A stretch of 64,000 nt of DNA from Chitinophagales bacterium (GTDB lineage: Bacteria; Bacteroidota; Bacteroidia; Chitinophagales; Chitinophagaceae): the NCBI GenBank assembly GCA_020636505.1, contig JACJXR010000002.1, forward strand, positions 248,001-312,000, in the 5' to 3' direction. A program made the position numbers and the translations under genes. Positions 9,084 to 17,922 of the stretch are shown piece by piece. How positions within the stretch are numbered: position 1 is the stretch's first letter; the number at the start of each line of letters is the position of its first letter. The notes below the pieces were generated by a model. It ran no database searches and was not told the origin of the DNA. It worked only from the letters and a program-made list of their open reading frames with translations.

Positions 9084-10157
9084 ATGCATTTTACCGCAGA
9101 ACAAATCGCATCTCTGATACAAGGCAAAGTAGAAGGTGATCCTCAAGCGAGTGTTAGCAAAGTAGCCAAAATAGAAGACGCCTCAACCGGCGACCTGAGT
9201 TTTGTCGCGAACCCCAAATATGAAGAATACCTCTATAAGAGCAATGCTTCTATCATCATAGTGAACGACTCACTGAATATTGAGTCAAGTGTTAAGGCCA
9301 CACTTATAAAAGTTAAAGATGCTTATAGCAGCTTTGCTCTACTTCTCGAGAGGTATAACGATTTGATATCCAATGGACATAGGAGCGGCATTGACAGTAC
9401 GGCTTCCGTTTCAGAATCTGCAAAAATTGGAGCAGACGTATATGTTGGAGCATTCGCATACATAGGTGATAATGCTCATATTGCAGAAGGTGCACAGATA
9501 TACCCGGGCTGTGTAATAGGTGATAATGCCCAAGTGGGTACCAAGTCTAAAGTATATTCAGGAGTAAGGATATATAACGATTGCATTATAGGTGACAACG
9601 TTATTATCCATTCGGGTACAGTTATCGGCAGTGATGGTTTTGGATTTGCACCACAAAAAGACGGCTCATACAAGAAAATACCCCAAATCGGGAATGTAAT
9701 AGTTGAGGACAATGTGGAAATAGGAGCCAATTGCACCATTGACCGTGCCACGATGGGGTCAACACGCATCAAAAAAGGCGTTAAACTGGACAACCTTATA
9801 CAGATAGCCCACAATGTTGAGATAGGAGAAAATACAGTAATAGCCGCCCAAACCGGTATATCCGGCAGTACCAAGATCGGCAGAAACTGCGTGATTGGTG
9901 GCCAAGTGGGTATAGTCGGCCACATTACCATAGCCGACTATACTAGTATCAATGCGCAGAGCGGTTTGGCTAAATCGGTAAACACTCCTAAAACAGCATT
10001 GACAGGTTCGCCTGCATACGATTACAAAAGTTCATTAAAAAGTCAGGCAATTTTTCGAAATTTGCCTGAGATACAGCAAAGACTGATAAGTTTGGAAAAG
10101 ACGGTTGAGGAACTGTCTGCTCTGTTAAGTGAAAAAAATATTTCTGATAAGAAGTGA
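9084..10157 (+). CDS. lpxD: UDP-3-O-(3-hydroxyacyl)glucosamine N-acyltransferase
   Basis: Third enzyme of lipid A synthesis: transfers a hydroxyacyl chain from acyl carrier protein to the 2-amino group of UDP-3-O-acylglucosamine. The 357-residue protein has an N-terminal LpxD uridine-binding domain (FTAEQIASLIQG, FVANPKYEEYL), then a long left-handed beta-helix of hexapeptide repeats (IGDNAHIAEGAQIYPG and so on) with the catalytic region at IQIAHNVEIGENTVI (His). Its stop overlaps the first codon of lpxC-fabZ by four bases (GTGA), implying coupled translation. Confidence 0.96.
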   Translation: MHFTAEQIASLIQGKVEGDPQASVSKVAKIEDASTGDLSFVANPKYEEYLYKSNASIIIVNDSLNIESSVKATLIKVKDAYSSFALLLERYNDLISNGHRSGIDSTASVSESAKIGADVYVGAFAYIGDNAHIAEGAQIYPGCVIGDNAQVGTKSKVYSGVRIYNDCIIGDNVIIHSGTVIGSDGFGFAPQKDGSYKKIPQIGNVIVEDNVEIGANCTIDRATMGSTRIKKGVKLDNLIQIAHNVEIGENTVIAAQTGISGSTKIGRNCVIGGQVGIVGHITIADYTSINAQSGLAKSVNTPKTALTGSPAYDYKSSLKSQAIFRNLPEIQQRLISLEKTVEELSALLSEKNISDKK

Positions 10158-11611
10158 GTGAAGATACCATAACTACCACAGTGAGTTCTAAATCAAAGAC
10201 ACAAGATAATCCGACTCAAAACCAACATACACTTAAAGGGTCTGTTGAGTTGCAAGGCGTTGGCTTACATACAGGTCAAAGGGTCAATATGACCATAAGG
10301 CCGGCCAATCCCGGACACGGCATACGCTTCCAAAGAGTGGATGTACAGGAAAGGCCTATCGTTAAAGCAGACGTTGATTATGTTGTAGACACGTCAAGGG
10401 GTACGACTCTGGAGCACGGCGGGGTAAGAATCAGTACTGTCGAGCACCTTTTGGCCTCTTTGGTAGGCTTGGGAATCGACAACGCACTTATCGAAATGGA
10501 TGGCACAGAGGTGCCCATACTTGACGGTAGCTCCAGACAATTCATCGAGGCGATAGATAATGTCGGTATACAAGAGCAAGACGCCAAACGTGTGGTATAT
10601 GCCATAGATACCAACATACACTACTACGACCCAGTTAAGAATGTTGATATGCTGGCTGTTCCGTCAAACGAATACCAGATAACAACACTTATAGACTTCA
10701 ACTCACCGGTGTTGGGCACTCAACATGCCACACTGAAACACATATCCGAGTTTAAAGGCGAAATAGCACCTTGCCGTACATTCTGTTTCCTACACGAGCT
10801 GGAATACCTGTTAGACAACGACCTGATAAAAGGTGGAGACCTCAGCAACGCCATCGTTGTGGTAGATAAAGTAGTAAGCGATGATGAGCTGAAAAGGCTA
10901 GCGGATGTATTCAACAAGCAGAACATCAAGGTAAAGCACGAAGGAATACTGAACAACATTCAACTACACTTCAGCAATGAACCTGCAAGACACAAGCTGT
11001 TGGATGTGGTAGGCGACCTTGCATTGGTTGGCAACTCCATCAGAGCACATATCATCGCCAGCAGACCGGGGCATGCTTCCAACGTTGAGTTTGCCAAGAA
11101 AATAAAAGACTATATACGTAAGAACAGACATCTATCAGATGTTCCTCATTACGATCCGAACCAAGAGGCGATATATGATATCACTCATATCGAAAAGTCG
11201 TTACCGCATAAATATCCGTTCCTACTCGTTGACAAAATAATTGAACTAAGTGACGACCACGTTGTTGGTATCAAGAATGTTACATTCAACGAACATTTTT
11301 TCCAAGGGCACTTCCCGGGTAACCCTGTAATGCCGGGTGTGCTACAGATAGAGGCATTGGCGCAAACAGGTGGTATTCTTGCATTGAATAACTATCCCAA
11401 TCCTGAAAATTACGATACTTACTTCCTCAAAATAGATAAAGTGAAGTTCAAGCAAAGAGTTGTTCCCGGAGATACTTTGGTATTGAAGCTTGAACTACAA
11501 AATCCTATTCGTAGAGGTATTTGCGAAATGCGTGGCACAGTATATGTAGGCAATAAGTTGGTTACAGAAGCTGAATTAGTTGCACAAATTGTTCCAAAAG
11601 ACAAAAAATGA
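10154..11611 (+). CDS. lpxC-fabZ: Bifunctional UDP-3-O-acyl-N-acetylglucosamine deacetylase / 3-hydroxyacyl-ACP dehydratase
   Basis: A natural fusion of 485 residues. The N-terminal ~310 residues are LpxC, the zinc deacetylase that commits UDP-sugar to lipid A, with zinc ligands visible in VEHLLASLVG and HKLLDVVGDLALVG and the general-acid His in RPGHASN. The C-terminal ~150 residues are FabZ, the hot-dog 3-hydroxyacyl-ACP dehydratase of fatty-acid elongation, with HKYPFLLVDKI and the active-site helix around HFFQGHFPGNPVMPGVLQ. This fusion is a known hallmark of Bacteroidota. It starts at GTG inside the lpxD stop and ends in a four-base ATGA overlap with lpxA. Joining both activities links acyl-chain supply and lipid A commitment (family knowledge). 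Confidence 0.97.
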   Translation: MSEDTITTTVSSKSKTQDNPTQNQHTLKGSVELQGVGLHTGQRVNMTIRPANPGHGIRFQRVDVQERPIVKADVDYVVDTSRGTTLEHGGVRISTVEHLLASLVGLGIDNALIEMDGTEVPILDGSSRQFIEAIDNVGIQEQDAKRVVYAIDTNIHYYDPVKNVDMLAVPSNEYQITTLIDFNSPVLGTQHATLKHISEFKGEIAPCRTFCFLHELEYLLDNDLIKGGDLSNAIVVVDKVVSDDELKRLADVFNKQNIKVKHEGILNNIQLHFSNEPARHKLLDVVGDLALVGNSIRAHIIASRPGHASNVEFAKKIKDYIRKNRHLSDVPHYDPNQEAIYDITHIEKSLPHKYPFLLVDKIIELSDDHVVGIKNVTFNEHFFQGHFPGNPVMPGVLQIEALAQTGGILALNNYPNPENYDTYFLKIDKVKFKQRVVPGDTLVLKLELQNPIRRGICEMRGTVYVGNKLVTEAELVAQIVPKDKK

Positions 11612-12411
11612 TCCATCCGCTTACATATATACACCCCGATTCTAAGATCGGACCGAACGTGAAGATTGATCCCTTCACCACCATACATAAGAATGTAGAG
11701 ATAGGAGAAGGTACATGGATAGGCTCTAATGTCACTATCATGGAGGGTGCCAGAATTGGAAAGCATTGCAAGATATTTCCGGGTTCTGTCATATCAGCCA
11801 TACCTCAAGACCTGAAATTCAGAGGAGAGGATACTCTTGCGATAATAGGTGACCATACGACCATACGTGAGTGCGTAACAATCAACAGAGGTACAGCCGA
11901 CAGAAACAGAACACAAATAGGTGACCACTGTCATATCATGGCGTACTCTCACATCGCACACGATTGTATAGTAGGCAACCACTGTATATTCTCCAACAAC
12001 ACGACCCTTGCCGGCCACATCAATGTGGGCGACTATGTGATACTTGCCGGCCTTACCGCTGTGCAACAATTTGTCCGCATCGGTTCTCATTCGTTCGTAA
12101 CAGGCGGTTCGTTGGTAAGAAAAGATGTCCCTCCATATGTGAAAGGAGCTCGTGAGCCATTGTCTTATGTGGGTGTAAACTCTGTGGGTTTGAAACGCCG
12201 TGGATACTCAATAGAAAAGATCAACCATATACTGGATATATACAGGATACTTTTTGTAAGAGGATATAATACTTCAAAAGCACTAAGCATTATCGAAACG
12301 GAAATACCGGTTTCCGACGAAAGAGACGAGATCATCACTTTCGTTCGCGAGACGGGCCGTGGTATAATGAAGGGATATGTCAGCAGGCAGCACAATGAAG
12401 ATATCTCTTAA
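11608..12411 (+). CDS. lpxA: Acyl-ACP--UDP-N-acetylglucosamine O-acyltransferase
   Basis: First enzyme of lipid A synthesis, adding a 3-hydroxyacyl chain to UDP-GlcNAc. The 267-residue protein has hexapeptide beta-helix repeats from the N-terminus (IGPNVKIDPFTTIHKNVEIGEGTWIG), the catalytic His region MAYSHIAHDCIVGNHC, and a C-terminal helical domain starting near GLKRRGYSIEKINHI. Length is normal. The start codon overlaps the lpxC-fabZ stop (ATGA), and its 3' end overlaps the following ABC ATPase gene by 17 bases. Confidence 0.96.
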   Translation: MIHPLTYIHPDSKIGPNVKIDPFTTIHKNVEIGEGTWIGSNVTIMEGARIGKHCKIFPGSVISAIPQDLKFRGEDTLAIIGDHTTIRECVTINRGTADRNRTQIGDHCHIMAYSHIAHDCIVGNHCIFSNNTTLAGHINVGDYVILAGLTAVQQFVRIGSHSFVTGGSLVRKDVPPYVKGAREPLSYVGVNSVGLKRRGYSIEKINHILDIYRILFVRGYNTSKALSIIETEIPVSDERDEIITFVRETGRGIMKGYVSRQHNEDIS

Positions 12412-13012
12412 GCATATCAGCAAGCGCTTTCAGAAACACTGGATATTCAAAGACGTCAATACTGTTTTTCTTTCATCCGGCAAGTATGCGATACTTGGCC
12501 CTAACGGTAGTGGTAAGTCCACCCTATTGCGAGTGATAGCCGGAATGCAATCGCCATCCACCGGAGAACTTACCTACGAACTCAATGACGAACAAGTTGA
12601 CAAAGACAAACTGTTCAACCACATCAGTTTTTGTGCCCCCGCTCAAGAAATTGTGGAAGAATTCACATTGACAGAGTTCTTGAAGTTTCACTTCTCATTC
12701 AAAAAAATCATTGCCGGGTTAGACATCCCACATATTATTGAGACCATCGGTTTGCAACACGCCCAAGACAAACCTATTGAAGAGTATTCTTCCGGTATGA
12801 AGCAGCGAGTGAAACTTGCACAAGCCATATTCACAGATACTCCTGTACTGTTACTCGACGAACCTTGCACCAATTTGGATGAGCATGGTGTACAGCAATA
12901 TCGCGAATGGATAGATAAATACTGTTCCAACAGGTTGGTAATAGTTGCCTCCAACGATGTCCGTGAACACTATTTCTGTACAGAACGCATCTCCATCGAC
13001 GACTACAAATAG
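12395..13012 (+). CDS. ABC transporter ATP-binding protein
   Basis: A compact 205-residue ABC ATPase with Walker A GPNGSGKST, the ABC signature YSSGMKQRVKLAQA, Walker B VLLLDEP and a switch region near IVASND. No permease gene adjoins it, so the transported substrate is unknown. Its partner may be encoded elsewhere. It overlaps the end of lpxA. I chose the ATG at 12395 (MKISLKHISKRF) because ABC domains usually begin this way. An in-frame ATG at 12377 would add MSAGST. Linkage to lpx genes hints at an envelope role, but this is inference. Confidence 0.88.
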   Translation: MKISLKHISKRFQKHWIFKDVNTVFLSSGKYAILGPNGSGKSTLLRVIAGMQSPSTGELTYELNDEQVDKDKLFNHISFCAPAQEIVEEFTLTEFLKFHFSFKKIIAGLDIPHIIETIGLQHAQDKPIEEYSSGMKQRVKLAQAIFTDTPVLLLDEPCTNLDEHGVQQYREWIDKYCSNRLVIVASNDVREHYFCTERISIDDYK

Positions 13013-13066
13013 TCCATGTTTATTTTCACATAACAAGAAAATGCACTTTAATAAAATATGCAGTAT

Positions 13067-13074
13067 TACATTTG
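13067..13074 (+). promoter_or_regulatory. -7 promoter box for the MFS gene
   Basis: TACATTTG is an exact match to the Bacteroidota -7 consensus TAnnTTTG. It lies only 6 bases before the ATG at 13081, so the transcript would begin at or next to the start codon. No TTG lies at the normal -33 distance. Confidence 0.45.
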
Positions 13075-13080
13075 TGCTGC

Positions 13081-14298
13081 ATGAAAAAAATCATCAACAC
13101 ATATACAGCTTCTTATAAAGGCTTATCAGCATCAGCATGGTGGCTGGCTGTTGTCATGTTGGTGAACCGTATGGGGACAATGGTACTCCCTTTCATGACA
13201 CTGTACCTTACAGAAAGTAAAGGTGTATCCATAGGTAAGGCAGGCTTGGTCATCACCATCTTCGGTGCAGGAACCATATTGGGTGCATATGTTGGCGGTA
13301 AGCTTACAGATAAGGTTGGTTTCTATTTTATACAATTGTTTGCACTTATAGGTGGTGGCACATTGTTCATCGTACTCGGGCAGATGGAAGATTACACATC
13401 TATTTGCATCGTAGCTTTTTTTCTTAGTGCTGTAAACGAGTCATTCCGTCCTGCGAATGCCGCTGCGGTGGCCCATTACAGCGGCACAAAAAACAGAACA
13501 CGTAGTTTCACACTCAACAGACTTGCCATCAACTTAGGATGGGCCGTAGGCGGTGCAGTCGGTGGTTTTGTAGCGGCAAGGAGTTATCATTTGTTGTTTT
13601 GGATAGACGGGCTTACCAACTTGGGTGCCGCATTGATGCTTTGGTTGTTATTGGCACCCTCACGTGCGAAACACCAAGAGCAACAGAATGAAAAAGAAGA
13701 AGAGAAGGAAGGAATATCTGCATACAAAGATTTCCCCTACCTCGTATTCATTTTCATGAATATCATATTTGCATGTTGCTTTCTACAAATATTCACCACA
13801 ATACCTGTTTACTTCAAGCAAGACCTACTACTCAGTGAGGACAAAATTGGCATCATCATGGCCATAAACGGACTCATTATCGTGCTTATTGAGATGTTCA
13901 TCATTCATCAGTTGGAAGGCAAGCGAAGCCTAATGAGCTATATCATGATAGGTGCTTTTTTGGTAGGTCTGGGCTTTTTAGCACTCAACCTATTGCCCGG
14001 CATGTTTAGCCTGGCATTGATATTTATCATCATAATCACCTTAGGCGAAATCATACAAATGCCTTTCGCAGCAACATATTGGGTAAATCGCTCCAACAGC
14101 AAGAACAGAGGACAGTATGCTGCGCTCTTCACTATGTCTTGGGCTGTGGCACAAATAGTTGCTCCGGGAAGTGCGGCTTGGTTTGCACAGTACTACGGGT
14201 TCAACACCCTTTGGTGGGTAGTGGGATTTTTATGTATCGCCACACTTATCGGTTATAGATGGATAAGGGTTAACAGCCCTCTTGAAGAAATGAAGTAA
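13081..14298 (+). CDS. Major facilitator superfamily transporter
   Basis: A 405-residue membrane transporter with about twelve hydrophobic helices, resembling the drug/proton antiporter (DHA1, MdtH-like) group. The loop between helices 2 and 3 has the MFS pattern GGKLTDKVGFYF. A charged central loop (KHQEQQNEKEEEKEG) separates the two six-helix halves. Substrate cannot be read from sequence. I start it at the ATG (MKKIINTYTASYKG). A TTG nine bases upstream overlaps the -7 box and is unlikely. Its stop codon directly abuts the stop of the convergent YggS gene. Confidence 0.88.
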   Translation: MKKIINTYTASYKGLSASAWWLAVVMLVNRMGTMVLPFMTLYLTESKGVSIGKAGLVITIFGAGTILGAYVGGKLTDKVGFYFIQLFALIGGGTLFIVLGQMEDYTSICIVAFFLSAVNESFRPANAAAVAHYSGTKNRTRSFTLNRLAINLGWAVGGAVGGFVAARSYHLLFWIDGLTNLGAALMLWLLLAPSRAKHQEQQNEKEEEKEGISAYKDFPYLVFIFMNIIFACCFLQIFTTIPVYFKQDLLLSEDKIGIIMAINGLIIVLIEMFIIHQLEGKRSLMSYIMIGAFLVGLGFLALNLLPGMFSLALIFIIIITLGEIIQMPFAATYWVNRSNSKNRGQYAALFTMSWAVAQIVAPGSAAWFAQYYGFNTLWWVVGFLCIATLIGYRWIRVNSPLEEMK

Positions 14299-14973
14299 TT
14301 AATTGCGCTCTCCGAATATCATACTGCCGATACGAACAAGCGTGCTACCTTCCTCTACTGCCATTTCATAGTCGCCACTCATACCCATAGAACAGGTATC
14401 AAAAGTAGCATCTGTCATGAAGTAAGAATCTTTGGCAAACGTGAAGATGTTTTTCATATTGCCAAACTCTTTTCGTACTTGCTCCAAATCGTCAGTAAAT
14501 GTAGCCATCCCCATCAGTCCGCAAATACGAACATTTGACAACTCAGTTTTCTGAGCAGAATATTGTTCCAACAACTCAATCAACTCCTCTTTGCTCAACC
14601 CGAACTTTGTTTCTTCATCTGCAATGTGCAACTGAAGCAATACGTCTATAACTCGGTGACTCTTTACAGCTTGCTTATTTATTTCACTGAGCAACTTCAT
14701 ACTGTCAACAGCATGTATCAAATGAACGAAAGGTGCTACATACTTGACCTTATTGGTTTGTAGATGACCAATGTAGTGCCACTTTATATCTGTCGGCAAT
14801 TGAGGCTGCTTGTCAACCAGCTCTTGAACATAGTTCTCACCAAAATCTCTTTGACCGAGATCGTAAACCTCTTGTATATCGCTTACAGGCTTCTTTTTTG
14901 AAACCGCCACAAGCGTTACACCCTTGGCATTAAGTTCTTCCTTTAGTTTTTTCCAGACTTCGGTTTGAACCAT
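14299..14973 (-). CDS. YggS family pyridoxal phosphate homeostasis protein
   Basis: A 224-residue single-domain TIM-barrel protein that binds PLP and helps keep the free PLP level in balance, without known enzymatic activity. The PLP lysine lies in LVAVSKKKP. Other family segments are FGENYVQELVDK, WHYIGHLQTNKVKYV, LSMGMSGDYEMAVEEGST and the C-terminal VRIGSMIFGERN. Length is normal. It lies 7 bases downstream of panB on the same strand, and the two are probably co-transcribed. Confidence 0.94.
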   Translation of the reverse strand: MVQTEVWKKLKEELNAKGVTLVAVSKKKPVSDIQEVYDLGQRDFGENYVQELVDKQPQLPTDIKWHYIGHLQTNKVKYVAPFVHLIHAVDSMKLLSEINKQAVKSHRVIDVLLQLHIADEETKFGLSKEELIELLEQYSAQKTELSNVRICGLMGMATFTDDLEQVRKEFGNMKNIFTFAKDSYFMTDATFDTCSMGMSGDYEMAVEEGSTLVRIGSMIFGERN

Positions 14974-14980
14974 CGACAGA

Positions 14981-15796
14981 TCAATATTGTTCTTTCTCGT
15001 TAGGGAAATCTTTACTCTTAACGTCTTTTATGTATTGCTCAGTGGCACCTTTTATCTCATCGTAGAGGTTGAGATAACGACGTAGGAACCTTGGCGAAAA
15101 GTCTTTTGTGATACCCAGCATGTCATGCATAACCAATACTTGGCCATCCACTTGAGAGCCTGCACCGATACCTATCACAGGTATTTTCAACTCATCCGAC
15201 ACTTGCTTACCAAGCTTTGCAGGTATTTTTTCCAATACCAATGAGAAACATCCCGCCTCTTGCAAAGCGTGTGCGTTTTTCAACAAAGTCTCTGCTTCTT
15301 CCTCTTCTTTGGCACGCACGGTATATGTTCCGAATTTGTATATGGATTGTGGTGTAAGTCCCAAGTGACCCATCACAGGTACACCTGCACTTATAATACG
15401 CTTGACGGACTCCATCACTTCCACACCACCCTCAAGCTTGATGGCATGCGCACCGGCTTCTTTCATGATGCGTATGGAAGAGTTCAATGCTTCTTTACTG
15501 TTACCTTGATAGCTACCAAACGGCAGATCGACCACTACCAAACAACGATGAATGGCTCTAACCACGCTTTGGGCGTGATATATCATTTGGTCGAGCGTGA
15601 TTGGCAATGTCGTCTCATGACCTGCCATAACATTTGATGCGGAGTCGCCGACTAGCAAAACATCTATACCTGCATCATCCAAAATACGAGCCATTGAGTA
15701 GTCGTATGCGGTAAGCATACTGATCTTCTCGCCGTTCTCTTTCATCCATTGTAAGGTGTGGGAGGTAACTCGCTTTATATCGTTATGTACAGACAT
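14981..15796 (-). CDS. panB: 3-methyl-2-oxobutanoate hydroxymethyltransferase
   Basis: Cytoplasmic enzyme that adds a hydroxymethyl group from methylene-THF to ketoisovalerate, the first committed step to pantothenate and CoA. The 271-residue TIM barrel shows [36 protein letters not shown] (metal-binding Asp), [18 protein letters not shown] and [12 protein letters not shown] start at the ATG at 15796 ([10 protein letters not shown]). A TTG two codons earlier gives the longer reading frame. A -7 box lies 19 bases upstream. Confidence 0.95.
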   Translation of the reverse strand: MSVHNDIKRVTSHTLQWMKENGEKISMLTAYDYSMARILDDAGIDVLLVGDSASNVMAGHETTLPITLDQMIYHAQSVVRAIHRCLVVVDLPFGSYQGNSKEALNSSIRIMKEAGAHAIKLEGGVEVMESVKRIISAGVPVMGHLGLTPQSIYKFGTYTVRAKEEEEAETLLKNAHALQEAGCFSLVLEKIPAKLGKQVSDELKIPVIGIGAGSQVDGQVLVMHDMLGITKDFSPRFLRRYLNLYDEIKGATEQYIKDVKSKDFPNEKEQY

Positions 15797-15815
15797 TGGC
15801 AATTGATATGTCCTG

Positions 15816-15823
15816 CAAAAGTA
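15816..15823 (-). promoter_or_regulatory. -7 promoter box for panB
   Basis: Minus-strand TACTTTTG, an exact TAnnTTTG match, ends 19 bases before the panB ATG. No TTG is found at 17-23 bases upstream of it. Confidence 0.45.
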
Positions 15824-15843
15824 GCTTTATTAAATATATTACC

Positions 15844-16713
15844 CTAATGAGCGAATATACTCGTAGCCATTTGCATTGCTTCTGAAAATGCTTCTTTGTT
15901 CAGTTGTAATGGTATGTTGTTTCGCTCGGTCCACCCTACAATATTTTCAGTGGCTATATTGCCCACCAACTCATCTTCAGCCATTGGGCAGCCGCCAATA
16001 CCTTTCATAGCACTGTCGAACCTTACACAACCACTGTCGTATGCCGACTGTATCTTCTCTTCCCACTTGTCCACAGTTGAATGAAAATGTGCACCTATAT
16101 GTACGTCTTTGAATTCAGGGACAAGACTATCGAAGATGTATTTAATATTGTCAGGCTGTGCAACACCCACGGTATCAGCCATCGCGATGGTTTTGATTCC
16201 TAACTGTGCCAATTTGTCCACCCATTTTATCGCAACCTCTGCATTGTATTCATCTCCATACGGATTACCGAAACCCATAGATATATAAACAACAAGCTCC
16301 TTATTGTTTTGCGCACATAGGTTCTGTATCTCTTCAACCTGAGCTAAAGACTCGGCTATTGTTTTATTGGTATTGCGTAGCTGAAATGTTTCGGATATGG
16401 AGAACGGGAAACCCAAATACGTTATCTCGTCATAGGCGACCGCATCTTGCGCACCACGGGTATTGGCGATTATCGCCAAGAGTTTGGTATTTACTCCATC
16501 CATCTTCAGTTGAGGAACCACATCTTTGGTATCAGCCATTTGTGGGATGGCTTTGGGAGATACAAAAGAGCCGAAATCCAACACATCGAAACCAACTTGC
16601 AATAGCTTGTTCAAATATTCAACCTTGGTTTCGGTCGGGATAAACGTACTCCAACCTTGCATGGCATCTCTGGGGCATTCCACCAGTGTTATTTGCTTAT
16701 TCATATTCGTCAT
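15844..16713 (-). CDS. mvaB: Hydroxymethylglutaryl-CoA lyase
   Basis: A 289-residue DRE-TIM metallolyase that splits HMG-CoA into acetyl-CoA and acetoacetate, the last step of leucine degradation. The family start LVECPRDAMQGW (catalytic Arg), the metal-ligand GAHFHSTV (HxH), AMADTVGVAQP and the active-site Cys loop MKGIGGCPMA are present. Homologues usually have CGGCPYA in this loop. Other leucine-degradation genes are not adjacent, so the pathway role is from family knowledge. A second Met (residue 4, 16704) is an alternative start, and a -7 box lies just upstream. Confidence 0.9.
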   Translation of the reverse strand: MTNMNKQITLVECPRDAMQGWSTFIPTETKVEYLNKLLQVGFDVLDFGSFVSPKAIPQMADTKDVVPQLKMDGVNTKLLAIIANTRGAQDAVAYDEITYLGFPFSISETFQLRNTNKTIAESLAQVEEIQNLCAQNNKELVVYISMGFGNPYGDEYNAEVAIKWVDKLAQLGIKTIAMADTVGVAQPDNIKYIFDSLVPEFKDVHIGAHFHSTVDKWEEKIQSAYDSGCVRFDSAMKGIGGCPMAEDELVGNIATENIVGWTERNNIPLQLNKEAFSEAMQMATSIFAH

Positions 16714-16724
16714 GATAAGAAGTA

Positions 16725-16732
16725 CAAAGATA
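16725..16732 (-). promoter_or_regulatory. -7 promoter box for the HMG-CoA lyase gene
   Basis: Minus-strand TATCTTTG, an exact TAnnTTTG match, ends 11 bases before the first ATG at 16713. There is no TTG at the usual -33 spacing. Confidence 0.4.
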
Positions 16733-16815
16733 ACAGGTGTTAAAGATTATTGAAGAATACCTGCATATGCAAAGTTTATTATGCATACGGCGTATATTAG
16801 TAAAAACGCAAGATT

Positions 16816-17136
16816 ATGATATTATCAACAACACCTACTCTGGAAGGCATGACCATAAGGCAATACAGCGGCATCGTTTTCGGAGAAACCATCATTGGTG
16901 CAAACTTATTCAAAGATCTTTTCGCTTCCATCCGCGATGTGGTGGGTGGCCGCTCGGGCTCATACGAAAAGGTATTGCAAGAAGCTCGTGAAACAGCCAT
17001 CAACGAAATGGCCGAAGCGGCACGTGCAAAAGGTGCAAATGCTGTAGTTGCGATAGACCTTGATTACGAAGTGGTGGGAGCCAACGGCAGTATGCTTATG
17101 GTTACAGCTTCAGGCACAGCGGTAGTTGCAGAATAA
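16816..17136 (+). CDS. UPF0145 (YbjQ-type) protein
   Basis: A 106-residue member of the YbjQ/UPF0145 family, often labelled a heavy-metal-binding-like domain although its function is not established. Characteristic segments are [57 protein letters not shown] and the C-terminal [12 protein letters not shown]. Members assemble as oligomeric beta-sandwich rings. Its stop directly abuts the stop of the convergent mqnA gene. Confidence 0.93.
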   Translation: MILSTTPTLEGMTIRQYSGIVFGETIIGANLFKDLFASIRDVVGGRSGSYEKVLQEARETAINEMAEAARAKGANAVVAIDLDYEVVGANGSMLMVTASGTAVVAE

Positions 17137-17877
17137 TCACCCGCGAATCAATTCAAGAAACTTGTTCATACCTGCAAGCTTGGCATCGTCAAGCTTGTAG
17201 TGTATACGTTCCGTATAATATTGCTGCAAGTCGTAGTAAGGGAATACTTCTTCTGATGCGATATTGTCTATATGTTCCAAGCCTTCTTTATTGGCTTGAT
17301 TAAAGCGGTCGATAAAATCATCGGACAGGTCCTTATTGGAAACCCACGCCGCAAACACAAATGGTAAACCTGTATATTCTTTCCAACTCTCCGACAAGTC
17401 GTAAACATATTCAAAATCGGCAAGGTGTTTTAATGCCCTATCCCCTATTATCACACCTGCGGTTGTATCGCTTATCAATTCAATGTAGTTTTCAGGAGCA
17501 TCTTTGAAGACAACCTCTTTTTTCCAGTATTGTTCAAACAGCAGTCTTGTAAGCCTTACAGATGTACGAGACTGATAATCCAAATACACTTCTTTTATTT
17601 CCGCCAAAGGCACGCGACTGTACAATGCCACAGACGCTACCTGTCCATCTGCGGCTATACCATAATCGGAAACAACCCTTGCTCCTTCTATTCCCGGTAT
17701 TGCGGCTACAGGCAACAATGCTATATCTATATCATTATTCTTTAACTGCTCCGCCAACTTCGACGGATAATCCACACTCAACTCTATATCATCCATTATC
17801 GGGCTGTGCTGAATACCGTACAACAATGGTTTAGTATTCAAGTAACTTACCGCTCCGACTTTTATTTTGCGCTCCAA
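17137..17877 (-). CDS. mqnA: Chorismate dehydratase, menaquinone (futalosine) pathway
   Basis: A 246-residue enzyme with a periplasmic-binding-protein fold that dehydrates chorismate to 3-[(1-carboxyvinyl)oxy]benzoate, the entry step of the futalosine route to menaquinone. Family start KVGAVSYLNTKPLLYG, the VYLDYQSRTSVRLTRLL segment and GDRAL are visible. There is no ATG, and TTG codons at 17898 and 17877 are the candidates. The -7 box TATCTTTG (17896-17903) overlaps the first, so transcription should begin downstream of it, and I choose 17877 (MERKIKVGAVSY). This implies the organism makes menaquinone by futalosine rather than the classical Men pathway. Confidence 0.9.
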   Translation of the reverse strand: MERKIKVGAVSYLNTKPLLYGIQHSPIMDDIELSVDYPSKLAEQLKNNDIDIALLPVAAIPGIEGARVVSDYGIAADGQVASVALYSRVPLAEIKEVYLDYQSRTSVRLTRLLFEQYWKKEVVFKDAPENYIELISDTTAGVIIGDRALKHLADFEYVYDLSESWKEYTGLPFVFAAWVSNKDLSDDFIDRFNQANKEGLEHIDNIASEEVFPYYDLQQYYTERIHYKLDDAKLAGMNKFLELIRG

Positions 17878-17895
17878 CTGTCTATTTTTAAGCCG

Positions 17896-17903
17896 CAAAG
17901 ATA
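17896..17903 (-). promoter_or_regulatory. -7 promoter box for mqnA
   Basis: Minus-strand TATCTTTG, an exact TAnnTTTG match, 18 bases before the TTG start chosen for mqnA. It overlaps the longer candidate start at 17898 and so argues against it. The nearest upstream TTG is 25 bases away, slightly beyond the usual spacing. Confidence 0.45.
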
Positions 17904-17922
17904 AGGCTTAACGAAAGAATTA

